Source: Ruminococcus sp.
Lineage (GTDB): Bacteria; Bacillota_A; Clostridia; Oscillospirales; Ruminococcaceae
NCBI GenBank assembly: GCA_017536105.1
Contig: JAFXRZ010000012.1
Coordinates: 71,443-135,442, forward strand
Length of the DNA stretch: 64,000 nucleotides
Reading direction: 5' to 3'
Of this stretch, positions 1 through 8,224 are shown one piece after another. Below the pieces are notes generated by a model. That model was not told the origin of the DNA. It saw only the letters and a program-made list of their open reading frames with translations, and made no database searches. The stretch's first letter is position 1; every line of letters starts with the position of its first letter. A program made the translations under genes and the position numbers.

Positions 1-1259
1 GCGTGTTCGGCCATATCGCTGCGATACTTCACCCGGTAGGTGAGAGCAAGGCTCTCGGCGGAATATTCGCTGGTCTGGGAGTTGAGCAGATACCCTGCAA
101 GATCGCAGGCGAAGCTGAGCCCCCGAAGCTCTTTCCCTGCGGAGATAGCAGCTTTGTGAGCAGCCTTTGCCTCAAAGCAGAGCTTCTCTCCCTCGCCGGA
201 AAAATAGTCTACAGCAAGGGCTTCGTCGTCGGTGGAAAAGATCGTGTCTCCGCACAGTACATCAAGCTTTCCGTCTGCGAAAACGAAGAAACTCTGCTTG
301 CCGGAAATGGCTTTTACTGCGGCTTCATCAAGCTCTGCCAGGGTGAATCTCTGAAGCTCTCCCTCGTCCATGACAGGCTCCTGAGAGGGCGCAGCTTCGG
401 CATTTCCCAGCCTCAGCTTGTCCATGAGGCGTATCATCTCAAGGTCGATCAAAAGCTGCTTCACGCCTGCAACATCAGGCGTCCCAAGCTTGTAGCTCTC
501 GGTATTTTTCTCGATGGGCGCTTCAAGGCATATCTCAGCCAGAAAGCGGCTGTCAACAGCGTCCTGATACCCCGAAGAAAGCTTTGCCCGGACAGAGGGG
601 GTCAAGGTCAAACTATCCAGTTTTTTGTACAGCTCGTCAACGCTGCCGCATTCCGCGATAAGAGAAAGAGCAGTCTTCTCGCCTATGCCGCGAACGCCCG
701 AAATGTTGTCGGAGGCATCCCCCATAAGGGCCTTGACCTCGATCATCTGCCTCGGAGAAACGCCGTATTCCTCCATTATCCGCTCCGGCGTGTAGAGCTT
801 CGTCTCCTTGTTTCCGGCAAGGCGGACGGTAACGTGATCGCTCACCAGCTGGAAGCTGTCCCGGTCTCCGGTGAGGATGAAGCACTCGTTGCCGCTGTCC
901 TCGGCAGCCTTCGCAAGTGTACCGAGGATGTCGTCGGCCTCAAAGCCCTCGCACTCCACGGTCTTTATCCCCAGAAGCCCCAGCAGCTGCTTTATAAGGG
1001 GCATCTGCATTGCAAGCTCCTCGGGCATACCCTTGCGGTTCGCCTTGTAGGATGCGTTTGCCTTGTGCCGGAAAGTCGGCGCACGGAGATCGAAAGCCAC
1101 GGCAACGCAGTCGGGCTTGACTTCGCCGATCTCCTTCATATAAATGTTCATAAAGCCCATTATCGCATTGGTGAAGACGCCCTTTGAGTTCGAGAGCGCC
1201 CTTATCCCGTAGAATGCGCGGTTCATTATGCTGTTTCCGTCTATCGCAAGAAGCTTCAT
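1..1259 (-). CDS. polA: DNA polymerase I, N-terminal part (cut by window edge)
   Basis: Replication and repair polymerase. Only the first 419 residues are in the window; the polymerase domain lies beyond base 1. The start MKLLAIDGNSIMNRAFYG is the classic 5'-nuclease opening, followed by AFDLRAPTFRHK, the EGFEADDILGTLA acidic cluster and LTGDRDSFQL, all metal-site motifs of the flap-nuclease domain (about residues 1-290). Residues from about 310 correspond to the 3'-5' exonuclease fold, but the DxE metal motif is not visible where expected (VFADGKLDVL). An inactive proofreading domain is common in Firmicutes PolA; here it is inferred. A GGAGG-like site precedes the ATG at 1259. It is the last gene of a minus-strand train after tsaD, separated by a pair of palindromes. 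Confidence 0.95.
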   Translation of the reverse strand, partial: MKLLAIDGNSIMNRAFYGIRALSNSKGVFTNAIMGFMNIYMKEIGEVKPDCVAVAFDLRAPTFRHKANASYKANRKGMPEELAMQMPLIKQLLGLLGIKTVECEGFEADDILGTLAKAAEDSGNECFILTGDRDSFQLVSDHVTVRLAGNKETKLYTPERIMEEYGVSPRQMIEVKALMGDASDNISGVRGIGEKTALSLIAECGSVDELYKKLDSLTLTPSVRAKLSSGYQDAVDSRFLAEICLEAPIEKNTESYKLGTPDVAGVKQLLIDLEMIRLMDKLRLGNAEAAPSQEPVMDEGELQRFTLAELDEAAVKAISGKQSFFVFADGKLDVLCGDTIFSTDDEALAVDYFSGEGEKLCFEAKAAHKAAISAGKELRGLSFACDLAGYLLNSQTSEYSAESLALTYRVKYRSDMAEH

Positions 1260-1278
1260 TTTCAGTTCCTCCGTAGTA

Positions 1279-1332
1279 AAAATACCTTATGCGGTATTTG
1301 CAATATTTCAAAAATACCTTATACGGTATTTT
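1279..1332. repeat. paired palindromes, locus A (tsaD/polA junction)
   Basis: Two near-perfect 20-22-bp palindromes of the form AAATACC-6nt-GGTATTT, centred at about 1289.5 and 1321.5, so 32 bp apart. The second arm of the right copy contains the tsaD stop codon (TTA at 1331-1333 on the plus strand). The same paired arrangement recurs at 2364-2414 and 3576-3628. Confidence 0.9.
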
Positions 1333-2347
1333 ATTCGGATATCTTGTCAAGGGAAAGAGTAGCGGTGCCGTTTAAGGACATATCAGCCCTCTTGCCTGCA
1401 AGGAAATCGTAATACGCCTGACAGCCGATCATCGCTGCGTTGTCGCCGCAGTACTTAAGCTCCGGCATATAGAACTTCACCCCGGCTTTTTCGCAGGCAT
1501 CTCCGAGGGCTTTCCGCACACCGCTGTTGGCCGAAACACCGCCTGCAAGGGCAACGGTCTTGTAGCCGAGATCCCGGCAGGCTCGCATGGTCTTGTCAAC
1601 GACGATCTCGCAGACCGTGCGCTGAAACGACGCAGCTGCGTCCTCTCGGCAGATAGTCTGTCCCTTCTGCCGGGCGTTGTGAACGAGGTTTATCACCGCA
1701 GTTTTCAGCCCCGAGAAGGAGAAATCATACTCGCAGCCATCCACCTTCGGGTGGGGAAAAGCGAAGGCTTTTGCATCGCCGACCCTGGCAGCTTCGTCAA
1801 TGAATTTTCCGCCGGGATAGTCGTAGCCGAGAGTACGTGCGACCTTGTCAAAGCACTCGCCTGCAGCATCGTCGTGAGTTCGGCCCACAACGTGATAGCG
1901 CGTGTAGTCCAGCACTTCCACGATGTGTGAATGTCCGCCGCTGAGTATCAGACAGAGATACGGGGGCTTGAGCTCGGGGTTCGAGATATAGTTTGAGGCG
2001 ATGTGCCCTGCGATGTGGTGAACGGGTATCAGCGGCTTGTTTGCCGCGAGTGCGAGCCCCTTTGCGAAACTGATGCCCACGAGCAGCGCTCCGATGAGTC
2101 CCGGCGCATAAGTCACAGCCACAGCGTCGATGTCGTCCAGCGTGCAGCCGGCCTCCTCAAAGGCCGCAGATGCGACGGCTGAGATGTTTTCTGCGTGTCT
2201 CCGCGAAGCGATCTCAGGCACGACACCGCCGTAAAGTCTGTGCTCCGCGATCTGTGTAGAGACTATGTTTGAGAGCACCTTTGTTCCGTCTTCGACTATG
2301 GCGCAGGCGGTCTCGTCGCAGGAGCTTTCTATTGCAAATATCTTCAT
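1331..2347 (-). CDS. tsaD: tRNA N6-adenosine threonylcarbamoyltransferase
   Basis: Transfers the threonylcarbamoyl group from TC-AMP onto A37 of ANN-decoding tRNAs, working with TsaB and TsaE in the cytosol. The 338-residue product has the normal family length. It opens MKIFAIESSCDETACAIVEDG (the ASKHA nucleotide fold), carries the metal-binding HHIAGH motif near residue 110, and has the SGGHSHI and GGVSANSGVR phosphate/adenosine loops. An AAGGAC site precedes the ATG. Its stop codon lies inside a palindrome (1311-1332), and another palindrome pair sits just upstream of its ribosome binding site. It is downstream of the methyltransferase and upstream of polA in the same minus-strand train. 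Confidence 0.97.
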   Translation of the reverse strand: MKIFAIESSCDETACAIVEDGTKVLSNIVSTQIAEHRLYGGVVPEIASRRHAENISAVASAAFEEAGCTLDDIDAVAVTYAPGLIGALLVGISFAKGLALAANKPLIPVHHIAGHIASNYISNPELKPPYLCLILSGGHSHIVEVLDYTRYHVVGRTHDDAAGECFDKVARTLGYDYPGGKFIDEAARVGDAKAFAFPHPKVDGCEYDFSFSGLKTAVINLVHNARQKGQTICREDAAASFQRTVCEIVVDKTMRACRDLGYKTVALAGGVSANSGVRKALGDACEKAGVKFYMPELKYCGDNAAMIGCQAYYDFLAGKRADMSLNGTATLSLDKISE

Positions 2348-2363
2348 ACTATCAGTCCTTCTG

Positions 2364-2414
2364 AATACATTATGCGGTATTTATATCATCTGCAAAATAC
2401 CTTATATGGTATTT
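2364..2414. repeat. paired palindromes, locus B (methyltransferase/tsaD junction)
   Basis: Second occurrence of the pair: 2364-2382 and 2394-2414, centres about 31 bp apart. The TAA stop of the methyltransferase (TTA at 2413-2415 on the plus strand) is formed by the outer arm. The 11-bp spacer between the two palindromes is not conserved between loci, so the palindrome itself is the conserved unit. Confidence 0.88.
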
Positions 2415-3120
2415 ACAGCCTGTATATCCTTTTCATTTCATCGGAGAATCCGCCGTCCTCACCTTGGGTGTAGAGGTTTTTCTCCACCTGCAAAAAGGGC
2501 TTTCCACCGCATCTTCCTTCCACCAGCACGAGCCAGGGAGCATCCTCCGGTGTTTTCGCGGCAAAGCGGACACGTTTGGGCTCGATGCCGTGGTGCCGCA
2601 TGGAAGTCAGAATATCGCAGAGGCGTTCGGGTCGGTTGCACAGGCAAAGCCGTCCGCCGAATTTCAGGCTTCGCTTTGCACAGGCGCACACATCGTCGAT
2701 AGTGCAGAGAAGCTCATGCCTTGCGATGCTTGCGGCTTCGCTTTCATTTTTTATCCCTGTCCCCTCTAGCTTGTAGGGGGGATTGCAGGTTATGAGATCA
2801 AGTGGCTTCTCCGGGCGGTAGTTCTTCAAGTCGCACAATATCGGGGAGATCACATCTATACCCGAACGATCGAGCGACATCTTCAAAAGCTCGTTCGCTT
2901 CCTCCTGTATCTCGACTGCATCAATATGTTTCGGTTTAAAATTCTGATACAGAAGCAGGGCAACGATGCCGCTTCCGGTGCAGAGATCACACACAAGGTC
3001 CTTATGCCGTGCCGCCGCAAAGTCGGCGAGAAGAAAGGCATCCGTGCCGAAACGGTGCTCTTCCGAGATCGCTATCTCGATGCCGTCGTGCAGCTTTTCA
3101 AAGGTCAGTCCTTCGATCAT
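2413..3120 (-). CDS. tRNA1(Val) A37 N6-methyltransferase family protein
   Basis: SAM-dependent methyltransferase of the YfiC/TrmN6 type. The SAM-binding motif CDLCTGSGIVALLL lies near residues 40-55, and the target-amino catalytic motif TCNPPY (the NPPY signature of N6-adenine methyltransferases) near 110-115. The start chosen is the second ATG (3120), seven bases behind AAGGAG; ATG 3126 would place the Shine-Dalgarno too close. It overlaps the 3' end of rimI by 23 bp, so the two are probably translationally coupled. Substrate is by family analogy only. Confidence 0.85.
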   Translation of the reverse strand: MIEGLTFEKLHDGIEIAISEEHRFGTDAFLLADFAAARHKDLVCDLCTGSGIVALLLYQNFKPKHIDAVEIQEEANELLKMSLDRSGIDVISPILCDLKNYRPEKPLDLITCNPPYKLEGTGIKNESEAASIARHELLCTIDDVCACAKRSLKFGGRLCLCNRPERLCDILTSMRHHGIEPKRVRFAAKTPEDAPWLVLVEGRCGGKPFLQVEKNLYTQGEDGGFSDEMKRIYRL

Positions 3121-3565
3121 CCTCATACTCCTTAATATATCTCGTCATCAGCAGGGCGTCTTCCGTTGGTGCGTCGTAGAAATTTCGCCGCCTGCCGACC
3201 TGCTTGAACCCGAATTTTTTGTACAGCTTTTGTGCTCCGATGTTGGAGCTCCTGACCTCCAGCGTTATGAATTCGCAGTCCGTAAACCGCTTGAGCGCTT
3301 CCTGCAAAAGTGCCGTACCTGCGCCTTTTGAGCGATGCTCTTCAATTACTGCGATGTTGTTGAGCGATACCTCTCCGCAGATGTTCCACAGGTTCGCGTA
3401 GCCGATGATCTCGCCGTCAGCCTCTGCGATAAGCGTCACGGAATTCGGATTTGAAAGCTCCTTCGCAAAGCCCTCGCTGCTCAGGGGCCTTGAAAAGCAG
3501 AGCCTTTCGATCTCAGCTATCTTTTCGCAGTCATCGGGCTGCATATCTCTTATATGTATATCCAT
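3098..3565 (-). CDS. rimI: ribosomal-protein-alanine N-acetyltransferase
   Basis: GNAT enzyme expected to acetylate the N-terminal alanine of ribosomal protein S18. The sequence MDIHIRDMQPDDCEKIAEIE begins the fold. The acetyl-CoA loop is seen as IAVIEEHRSKGAGTALLQ, followed by the RimI-typical LEVRSSNIGAQKLYKKFGF and VGRRRNFY. The ATG at 3565 with GGTGAT upstream is preferred to the TTG at 3577, which would fall in the palindrome. rimI beside tsaD is a widespread arrangement (often tsaB-rimI-tsaD), which supports the call over a generic GNAT. Confidence 0.88.
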   Translation of the reverse strand: MDIHIRDMQPDDCEKIAEIERLCFSRPLSSEGFAKELSNPNSVTLIAEADGEIIGYANLWNICGEVSLNNIAVIEEHRSKGAGTALLQEALKRFTDCEFITLEVRSSNIGAQKLYKKFGFKQVGRRRNFYDAPTEDALLMTRYIKEYEDDRRTDL

Positions 3566-3575
3566 AAATATCACC

Positions 3576-3628
3576 AAAATACCGTATAATGTATTTTCCT
3601 AATTGCTAAAATACCGCATACGGTATTT
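3576..3628. repeat. paired palindromes, locus C (rsmI/rimI junction)
   Basis: Third pair: 3576-3597 and 3608-3628, centres 32 bp apart. The outer arm carries the rsmI stop (TTA at 3627-3629 on the plus strand) and the inner one abuts the rimI ribosome binding site. The right-hand copy, with ACCGCATACGGT at its core, is one of the most symmetrical. Confidence 0.88.
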
Positions 3629-4451
3629 ATTCTTCTTCAAGCAAAGCCTGATACAGCTCTCCTTTGGAAAACTGCGTGTCCTTCGCCACCTGCCGGCAGG
3701 CTTCCGCAGCACGGATGCCCTCATTAACAAGAGCCTTCACCTTAGCAAGCGCATCCTCGATGGTCTCGTTTTCCTGCTGCTCCTTTGCACCCTCCACGAT
3801 CAGCACGAATTCTCCCTTCGGAGCATTTTCGGTGTAGTATTCGAGAGCCTGGGAAAGGGTCGTCCTCCGCACTTCCTCGTGCACTTTTGTAAGCTCCCGG
3901 CAGAGGGAGATCTTCCTGTCCCCCAGGGCTGAAAGCATATCCGAAAGGGTCCGCAGAAGCTTGTGGGGAGCCTCGTAAAATATGAGAGTTGCGCGGTTTG
4001 CGGCGATCTCTGCCAGCCGTTCGGAGCGCTGCTTTTTGTTCACCGAGAGGAAGCCCACGAACTCGAACCGGGAAGTGTCGAGGCCGCTGATTGCAAGGGC
4101 CGACACAGCCGCCGAGGGCCCCGGTACTACCACGACTTCTATCCCTCGCTCTGCGCAAAGCCTCACAAGCTCTTCCCCGGGGTCGGAGATGCAGGGCATA
4201 CCGGCGTCGGTTACTATGGCTGCATTCTCGCCCGAAACTATCCTTGCTGCGATGCTCTCTCCTGCCTGCCTCGCGTTGTGCTCATGGTAGCTGACCAGGG
4301 GCTTTTTTATCTCAAAATGATTGAGGAGCTTCGCGGTGACACGGGTGTCCTCGGCGCAGATGAAATCAACGCTTTGCAGGGTCTCCACAGCGCGGAAGGT
4401 CATATCTCCGAGGTTGCCGATCGGTGTCCCGACCACATAGAGCTTAGCCAT
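3627..4451 (-). CDS. rsmI: 16S rRNA 2'-O-methyltransferase (C1402)
   Basis: Methylates the ribose of C1402 in 16S rRNA. The true start is taken as ATG 4451 (MAKLYVVGTPIGNLGDMTFR), the invariant RsmI opening, with AGGACAG upstream; a longer reading frame exists but is non-homologous. Other hallmarks are ICAEDTRVTAKLL, SYHEHN and ISDPGEELVRLC with VPGPSAAVSALAISGL, the tetrapyrrole-methylase fold SAM site, and FYEAPHKLLRTL. The start overlaps the stop of the upstream GNAT gene by 8 bp. The stop codon lies in a palindrome. Confidence 0.95.
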   Translation of the reverse strand: MAKLYVVGTPIGNLGDMTFRAVETLQSVDFICAEDTRVTAKLLNHFEIKKPLVSYHEHNARQAGESIAARIVSGENAAIVTDAGMPCISDPGEELVRLCAERGIEVVVVPGPSAAVSALAISGLDTSRFEFVGFLSVNKKQRSERLAEIAANRATLIFYEAPHKLLRTLSDMLSALGDRKISLCRELTKVHEEVRRTTLSQALEYYTENAPKGEFVLIVEGAKEQQENETIEDALAKVKALVNEGIRAAEACRQVAKDTQFSKGELYQALLEEE

Positions 4452-4917
4452 TTTTCTGTCCTTTCTCTTTGTCCAAAGCCATTTCAAGCAGCGGGATCCA
4501 GCCGTCTTCAAACATCTTCTTGCCGGTCAGCTCAAAGCCGTTCCGTCTGTAAAAAGCCATGCCGCGTTCGTTGTATTCAAGCACCCAGAGCCATTCCGCT
4601 CCCAGCTTTTCGGCTGCATATCCAAGCAGTTTTGCGCCTATCCCGCAGCTCTGGAACTCCGGCTCCACAAACAGCTTTTCGATCTCGTTTCCCTTCACGC
4701 GGATAAAGCCTTTCACGACCCCGTCGTCATACACATAGGTGTTCGCAAGGGTCCGGGGATCGTTCTGATATTCCGCAGCGGTGTCGAGGACGTTCAACTC
4801 CTTGAAATAATAATCGTCATTTTTGAAGATGCGATAGAAATTCACCCGGTAGTTTACGACCATCAGCTCGGCGATGCGCGAGATATCCTGCTTTTCGGCT
4901 TGTCTGATCTTTTCCAT
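4444..4917 (-). CDS. GNAT family N-acetyltransferase
   Basis: 157-residue stand-alone GNAT. It starts MEKIRQAEKQDISRIAELMV. The acetyl-CoA binding strand-loop reads LFVEPEFQSCGIGAKLLGYA, followed by NERGMAFYRRNGFELTG, the C-terminal strand pair of the fold. The substrate cannot be read from sequence. Its last codons overlap the start of rsmI, so it belongs to the same transcript. Upstream lies another GNAT 12 bp away. Confidence 0.88.
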   Translation of the reverse strand: MEKIRQAEKQDISRIAELMVVNYRVNFYRIFKNDDYYFKELNVLDTAAEYQNDPRTLANTYVYDDGVVKGFIRVKGNEIEKLFVEPEFQSCGIGAKLLGYAAEKLGAEWLWVLEYNERGMAFYRRNGFELTGKKMFEDGWIPLLEMALDKEKGQKNG

Positions 4918-4929
4918 TCTGCTGTTCCC

Positions 4930-5676
4930 TTATTTCGAGATGAGCTTCAGAAAACGCTTCTCGTTCATCTGCTCGTTTGTGACATACTCTCCGTCGCGGA
5001 AGAGGGCATAGGTGGTTATGGGGGTCGGAGCGTTCTGTGCCGAGACTTTGTCGCAGAGCTTTACCGCCTTGAAGCTGATGCCGTTTTCGGCGGCAGTTTT
5101 CTCGACCTCGGGGACGTACTTTGCGTTGAAGGGGCACTGGGAGGTGTAGTAGAGCACATAGCCCTTTCCGTCGGCATGAGGGTGCTTCGCGCAGTCCTTG
5201 AACCGCGGCTTTTCGGCATTTTCCTCAAAGGGAAGATACCACAGCTCGATGCCGTTGTCGGCGGTGTCGCAGGGTGTGAAGCCCTTGTAATTTAAGAATT
5301 TCGGGTCGGCGAGGAAGGGCTTTTTCTTCGGGGATGAAAGTATGCACAGACCCTTTTTGCCCTTGGCCTTGCTGTCGTCGATGCAGGCGCCAAGCAGGTC
5401 GTTTGAATAGCCGTGCCCCTTGAAGGACCCCGACACCCAGAGGCAGTCGATGTACATATATCCCTCGGCGTCGATGGGGTTCCAGGCGTTCTCGGCAGGG
5501 ATGTACTCGATGAAGCACTTGCCGCGTTCGGTGCTTTTCAGGAACACGAGGCCGTCCTGGAATCTCTCCGAGAGCCAGGCTTTTTTCGACGCGACCTGCA
5601 CGTCGTTATTATTTGAGATAGCGCAGCAGATATGCTCTTTTTCGATATTTTTGGCAGTCACACGTACATATTCCAT
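4930..5676 (-). CDS. GNAT acetyltransferase with YoaP-like C-terminal domain
   Basis: 248 residues in two parts. Residues 1-150 form a GNAT-like half (YIDCLWVSGSFKGHGYSNDL is the CoA loop; YKGFTPCDTADNG follows). Residues about 155-248 resemble the YoaP domain (KGYVLYYTSQCPFNAKYVPEVE, then PTPITTYALFRDGEYVTNEQMN), a thioredoxin-like module with a single visible Cys in the usual CxxC place. Known family members are small-molecule acetyltransferases of unclear substrate. ACGGAGGG precedes the ATG. Confidence 0.82.
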   Translation of the reverse strand: MEYVRVTAKNIEKEHICCAISNNNDVQVASKKAWLSERFQDGLVFLKSTERGKCFIEYIPAENAWNPIDAEGYMYIDCLWVSGSFKGHGYSNDLLGACIDDSKAKGKKGLCILSSPKKKPFLADPKFLNYKGFTPCDTADNGIELWYLPFEENAEKPRFKDCAKHPHADGKGYVLYYTSQCPFNAKYVPEVEKTAAENGISFKAVKLCDKVSAQNAPTPITTYALFRDGEYVTNEQMNEKRFLKLISK

Positions 5677-5700
5677 ATTATTCCCTCCGTTATATCAGAT

Positions 5701-6135
5701 CTACAGCCACTGGACAAAAGCTGTTTTATCGTTTTTATTAAAACCTGCCTGCTCGTAAAAATCAAGAGTAGCTTTTTCCTTCGAGCCGGTCAGCAGCATG
5801 ATCTTATAGCAATTCTCTTTACTTGCGATCTCCTTTGCATGATCCAGACAAGCAGTCGCAAATCCTTTTTTTCTGTGCTCTTTATCGGTTATCACATTTT
5901 CGATAAAAGCATAGGGACGCTGTCCCCGTGTCAGATTCGGTATTACGACGCACACGCATGAGGATACGATAGCTCCGTTTTCTTCGGCGACGATCACATG
6001 ATGGTTTTTATCGCTTAAAATGCTGTTCCAGATGTCAAGAAGTTTGTCGTCCTTTTCGGGGAAGGGGTTATCGTGCAGCTGCATATATAGTTTTAGGAGA
6101 CCGTCCAAGTCGTTTTCTGTTATTTCCCGTATCAT
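5701..6135 (-). CDS. GNAT family N-acetyltransferase
   Basis: 144 residues with a complete GNAT fold: MIREITENDLDGLLKLYMQL, ENVITDKEHRKKGFATACLD (acetyl-CoA loop) and MLLTGSKEKATLDFYEQAGF. It is the first gene of the GNAT/rsmI train, 24 bp ahead of the YoaP-type gene. Base composition is a little more AT-rich than its neighbours. A possible -10 (TATAAT, minus strand, 6186-6191) lies about 50 bp upstream but has only a weak -35, so the promoter is uncertain. Substrate unknown. Confidence 0.85.
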   Translation of the reverse strand: MIREITENDLDGLLKLYMQLHDNPFPEKDDKLLDIWNSILSDKNHHVIVAEENGAIVSSCVCVVIPNLTRGQRPYAFIENVITDKEHRKKGFATACLDHAKEIASKENCYKIMLLTGSKEKATLDFYEQAGFNKNDKTAFVQWL

Positions 6136-6345
6136 GAAACTACCTCTGCTAAATTCTCTGCTTTTTTGTTTTTTCGGACTATGCTATTATAGGTTTTCAT
6201 TCTGCCGCTATGGGACGGAAGATCGCTTCCGTTCTTTCCTGAGAGTTCTGACTTATCGGCTTTGACGGCAGCGGATAAGTGCCTTCGGGCAAGAAAGATA
6301 AATGAGCTTCACTTTGCAGGTCCGCATTTTTATGCGCTTCACGTT

Positions 6346-7728
6346 TTACTTTCCTACGCAGAACTTTCCGAATACTTCGTCAACTACCGCTTCCGTCACT
6401 TTCTCTCCCGTCAGCGCCATAAGCTCCTCACAAGCGCAGTCGATAAGCACGGTCACAGCATCCAATGTCTCTCCCGAATCCAGCGCGGTCTCCGCTTCTC
6501 CCAGCTTCTCACTCGCTTTCTCGATACACCTCTTCTGCCGCTCGTTCGCGAATATCGTTTCGTCTCCGTCGAGATATGCTCCTCCGAACAGCTCCGCAAC
6601 GGCCTTTGAAAGCTCCTCTTTCCCCTCGCCCTTTGCGGCGGAAAGCTCGATGATCTTACAATCCAGCCGTTCAAGCAAGGTGCGGTCAAAGCAGTCGCCC
6701 AGGTCGTTTTTATTCAGCACGACTATCTTCTTTGCCCCGAGCCCGGAGATATATTCCACCAGCTCTTTATCCTCGCTGTCGGCCTGCTCAGATGTATCAA
6801 ATACCGCGATAACGAGTGAGCAGTCCGAAAGCCTTTTTCTTGCGATATCGACGCCCATGCTCTCGACTCTGTCGCTGGTCTCTCTGATGCCTGCGGTATC
6901 GGAGAGCCTCAGCTCGAATCCGCCGAGGGACACGCTTTCCTCGATGACGTCTCTTGTTGTTCCTGCAAGCTCGGTGACTATCGAACGCTCATACCCCAGC
7001 AGGGTATTCATAAGCGTTGATTTCCCGACGTTGGGCTTTCCGGCGATAACGGTATCTATCCCTCTGCGGAGAAGCATTCCCGTATCGTAGCCCTCGAGTA
7101 GTTTTTCAAGGCGCTTTTTTGCACTGCCGACTGAGGCTGCAAGAGCTTCGCTTTCGACGGCAGGCAGGTCTTCCTCGGGATAATCCACCCAGGCTGCAAG
7201 CTCTCCGAGAGTTTCCACCAGCTGCTGTTTTACAGCTTCTGCTTCGGCGTAGAGCCTGCCTTCTTTTGTGAGCCTTGCCGAACGCAGGGCGTGTTCTCCT
7301 TTGGCGCTTATCATATCCATAACGGCTTCGGCCTGTGTCAGCGAGAGCTTGCCGTTCAGGAAAGCTCTTTTTGTGAACTCTCCTCTGTCGGCTTGCTCGC
7401 AGCCGTTTTCAAGGCATAGCCTAAGTATCCTTTTTGCGATATACACTCCGCCGTGGCAGGATATCTCGGCAGTATCCTCTCCGGTATAGGAATGGGGAGC
7501 ACGGAAGATCGTCAGCACGGCATCGTCTATCTTCTCGCCAGTTTCGGGGTCGATGACTCTGCCGTAGGCGCAGGAATAGCCCTTCATTTCCTCGACCTTC
7601 GGGAACGAAAAAAACGGACAAAAGAGCCGCGACGCAGCATCGACAGCCCTTTCTCCGCTTATTCTTATCACAGCTATGCCGCCTTGCGCAAGCGGTGTAC
7701 ATACGGCGCAAACGGTGGACATATCCAT
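6346..7728 (-). CDS. mnmE: tRNA uridine-5-carboxymethylaminomethyl GTPase
   Basis: With MnmG it installs cmnm5U34 in tRNA. The 460 residues match the family length. The N-terminal formyl-THF-binding domain contains the glycine-rich CTPLAQGGIAVIRISG and FRAPHSYTGED. The inserted G domain shows GKPNVGKSTLMN (P-loop), TRDVIEE (switch I), DTAGIRETSDRVE (switch II) and NKND. The protein ends FGKFCVGK, the conserved catalytic Cys motif. A start at 7728 follows AAAGGAA. It lies 20 bp behind the YkgJ-like gene and is not next to mnmG or jag/yidC here. Confidence 0.97.
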   Translation of the reverse strand: MDMSTVCAVCTPLAQGGIAVIRISGERAVDAASRLFCPFFSFPKVEEMKGYSCAYGRVIDPETGEKIDDAVLTIFRAPHSYTGEDTAEISCHGGVYIAKRILRLCLENGCEQADRGEFTKRAFLNGKLSLTQAEAVMDMISAKGEHALRSARLTKEGRLYAEAEAVKQQLVETLGELAAWVDYPEEDLPAVESEALAASVGSAKKRLEKLLEGYDTGMLLRRGIDTVIAGKPNVGKSTLMNTLLGYERSIVTELAGTTRDVIEESVSLGGFELRLSDTAGIRETSDRVESMGVDIARKRLSDCSLVIAVFDTSEQADSEDKELVEYISGLGAKKIVVLNKNDLGDCFDRTLLERLDCKIIELSAAKGEGKEELSKAVAELFGGAYLDGDETIFANERQKRCIEKASEKLGEAETALDSGETLDAVTVLIDCACEELMALTGEKVTEAVVDEVFGKFCVGK

Positions 7729-7747
7729 TCATTCCTTTCTTATGCCG

Positions 7748-8224
7748 CTACGGTTTTGCGGCGATTATAGGCCAGCCCGGGATATAGGGCTTCACAAGCT
7801 CGGGAAATTCATCTGCCTGCGAAAACATATAGTCGCAGAGCTCCCTGCATTTTTCGCTTATCTCCCGAAGCGTTCTTTCCGCCGTAACGGGGCAGAGGGG
7901 AGATACGGCGATAACTCTCTTCCCCTCGAAGCTCATGAGCCTGAAAGGCCACAGGGCGCAGTCGAAGGGCTTTTCATCCCCCAGGATGCAGCCCGAGCTG
8001 TGATCCAGCAGCGGGCAGTAATACACATCGCTGCCCGGTTCCTGCTGCATCTTCATTATATAGCAGTTCTCCCGGCTGATGAACTCCTGCTCCGGTTTGA
8101 GCTCTTTTATCCTTTCTCTGAGCTTCGGAGTTATCAGCGGAGTTTCCCAGAGGTCGTACCGCTCGAAGGAGCAGCACTGTCTGCACCGGGCACATTCTTC
8201 CTTTGAAAGCAGACCGTCAAGCAT
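7748..8224 (-). CDS. YkgJ-like Cys-cluster (Zn/Fe-chelating) protein
   Basis: 158-residue cytosolic protein of the YkgJ/CxxCxxCC type. The signature CARCRQCC is at residues 10-17, with later Cys in CYIMKM, YYCPLLD, SGCILG and FDCALWPFR, the usual metal-binding set. Function in the family is undefined; a metal cluster is inferred. Start ATG 8224 is chosen (AAGGAA upstream, overlapping the GGDEF gene's stop by 8 bp) over a longer frame to 8275. It sits between a GGDEF protein and mnmE. Confidence 0.8.
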   Translation of the reverse strand: MLDGLLSKEECARCRQCCSFERYDLWETPLITPKLRERIKELKPEQEFISRENCYIMKMQQEPGSDVYYCPLLDHSSGCILGDEKPFDCALWPFRLMSFEGKRVIAVSPLCPVTAERTLREISEKCRELCDYMFSQADEFPELVKPYIPGWPIIAAKP

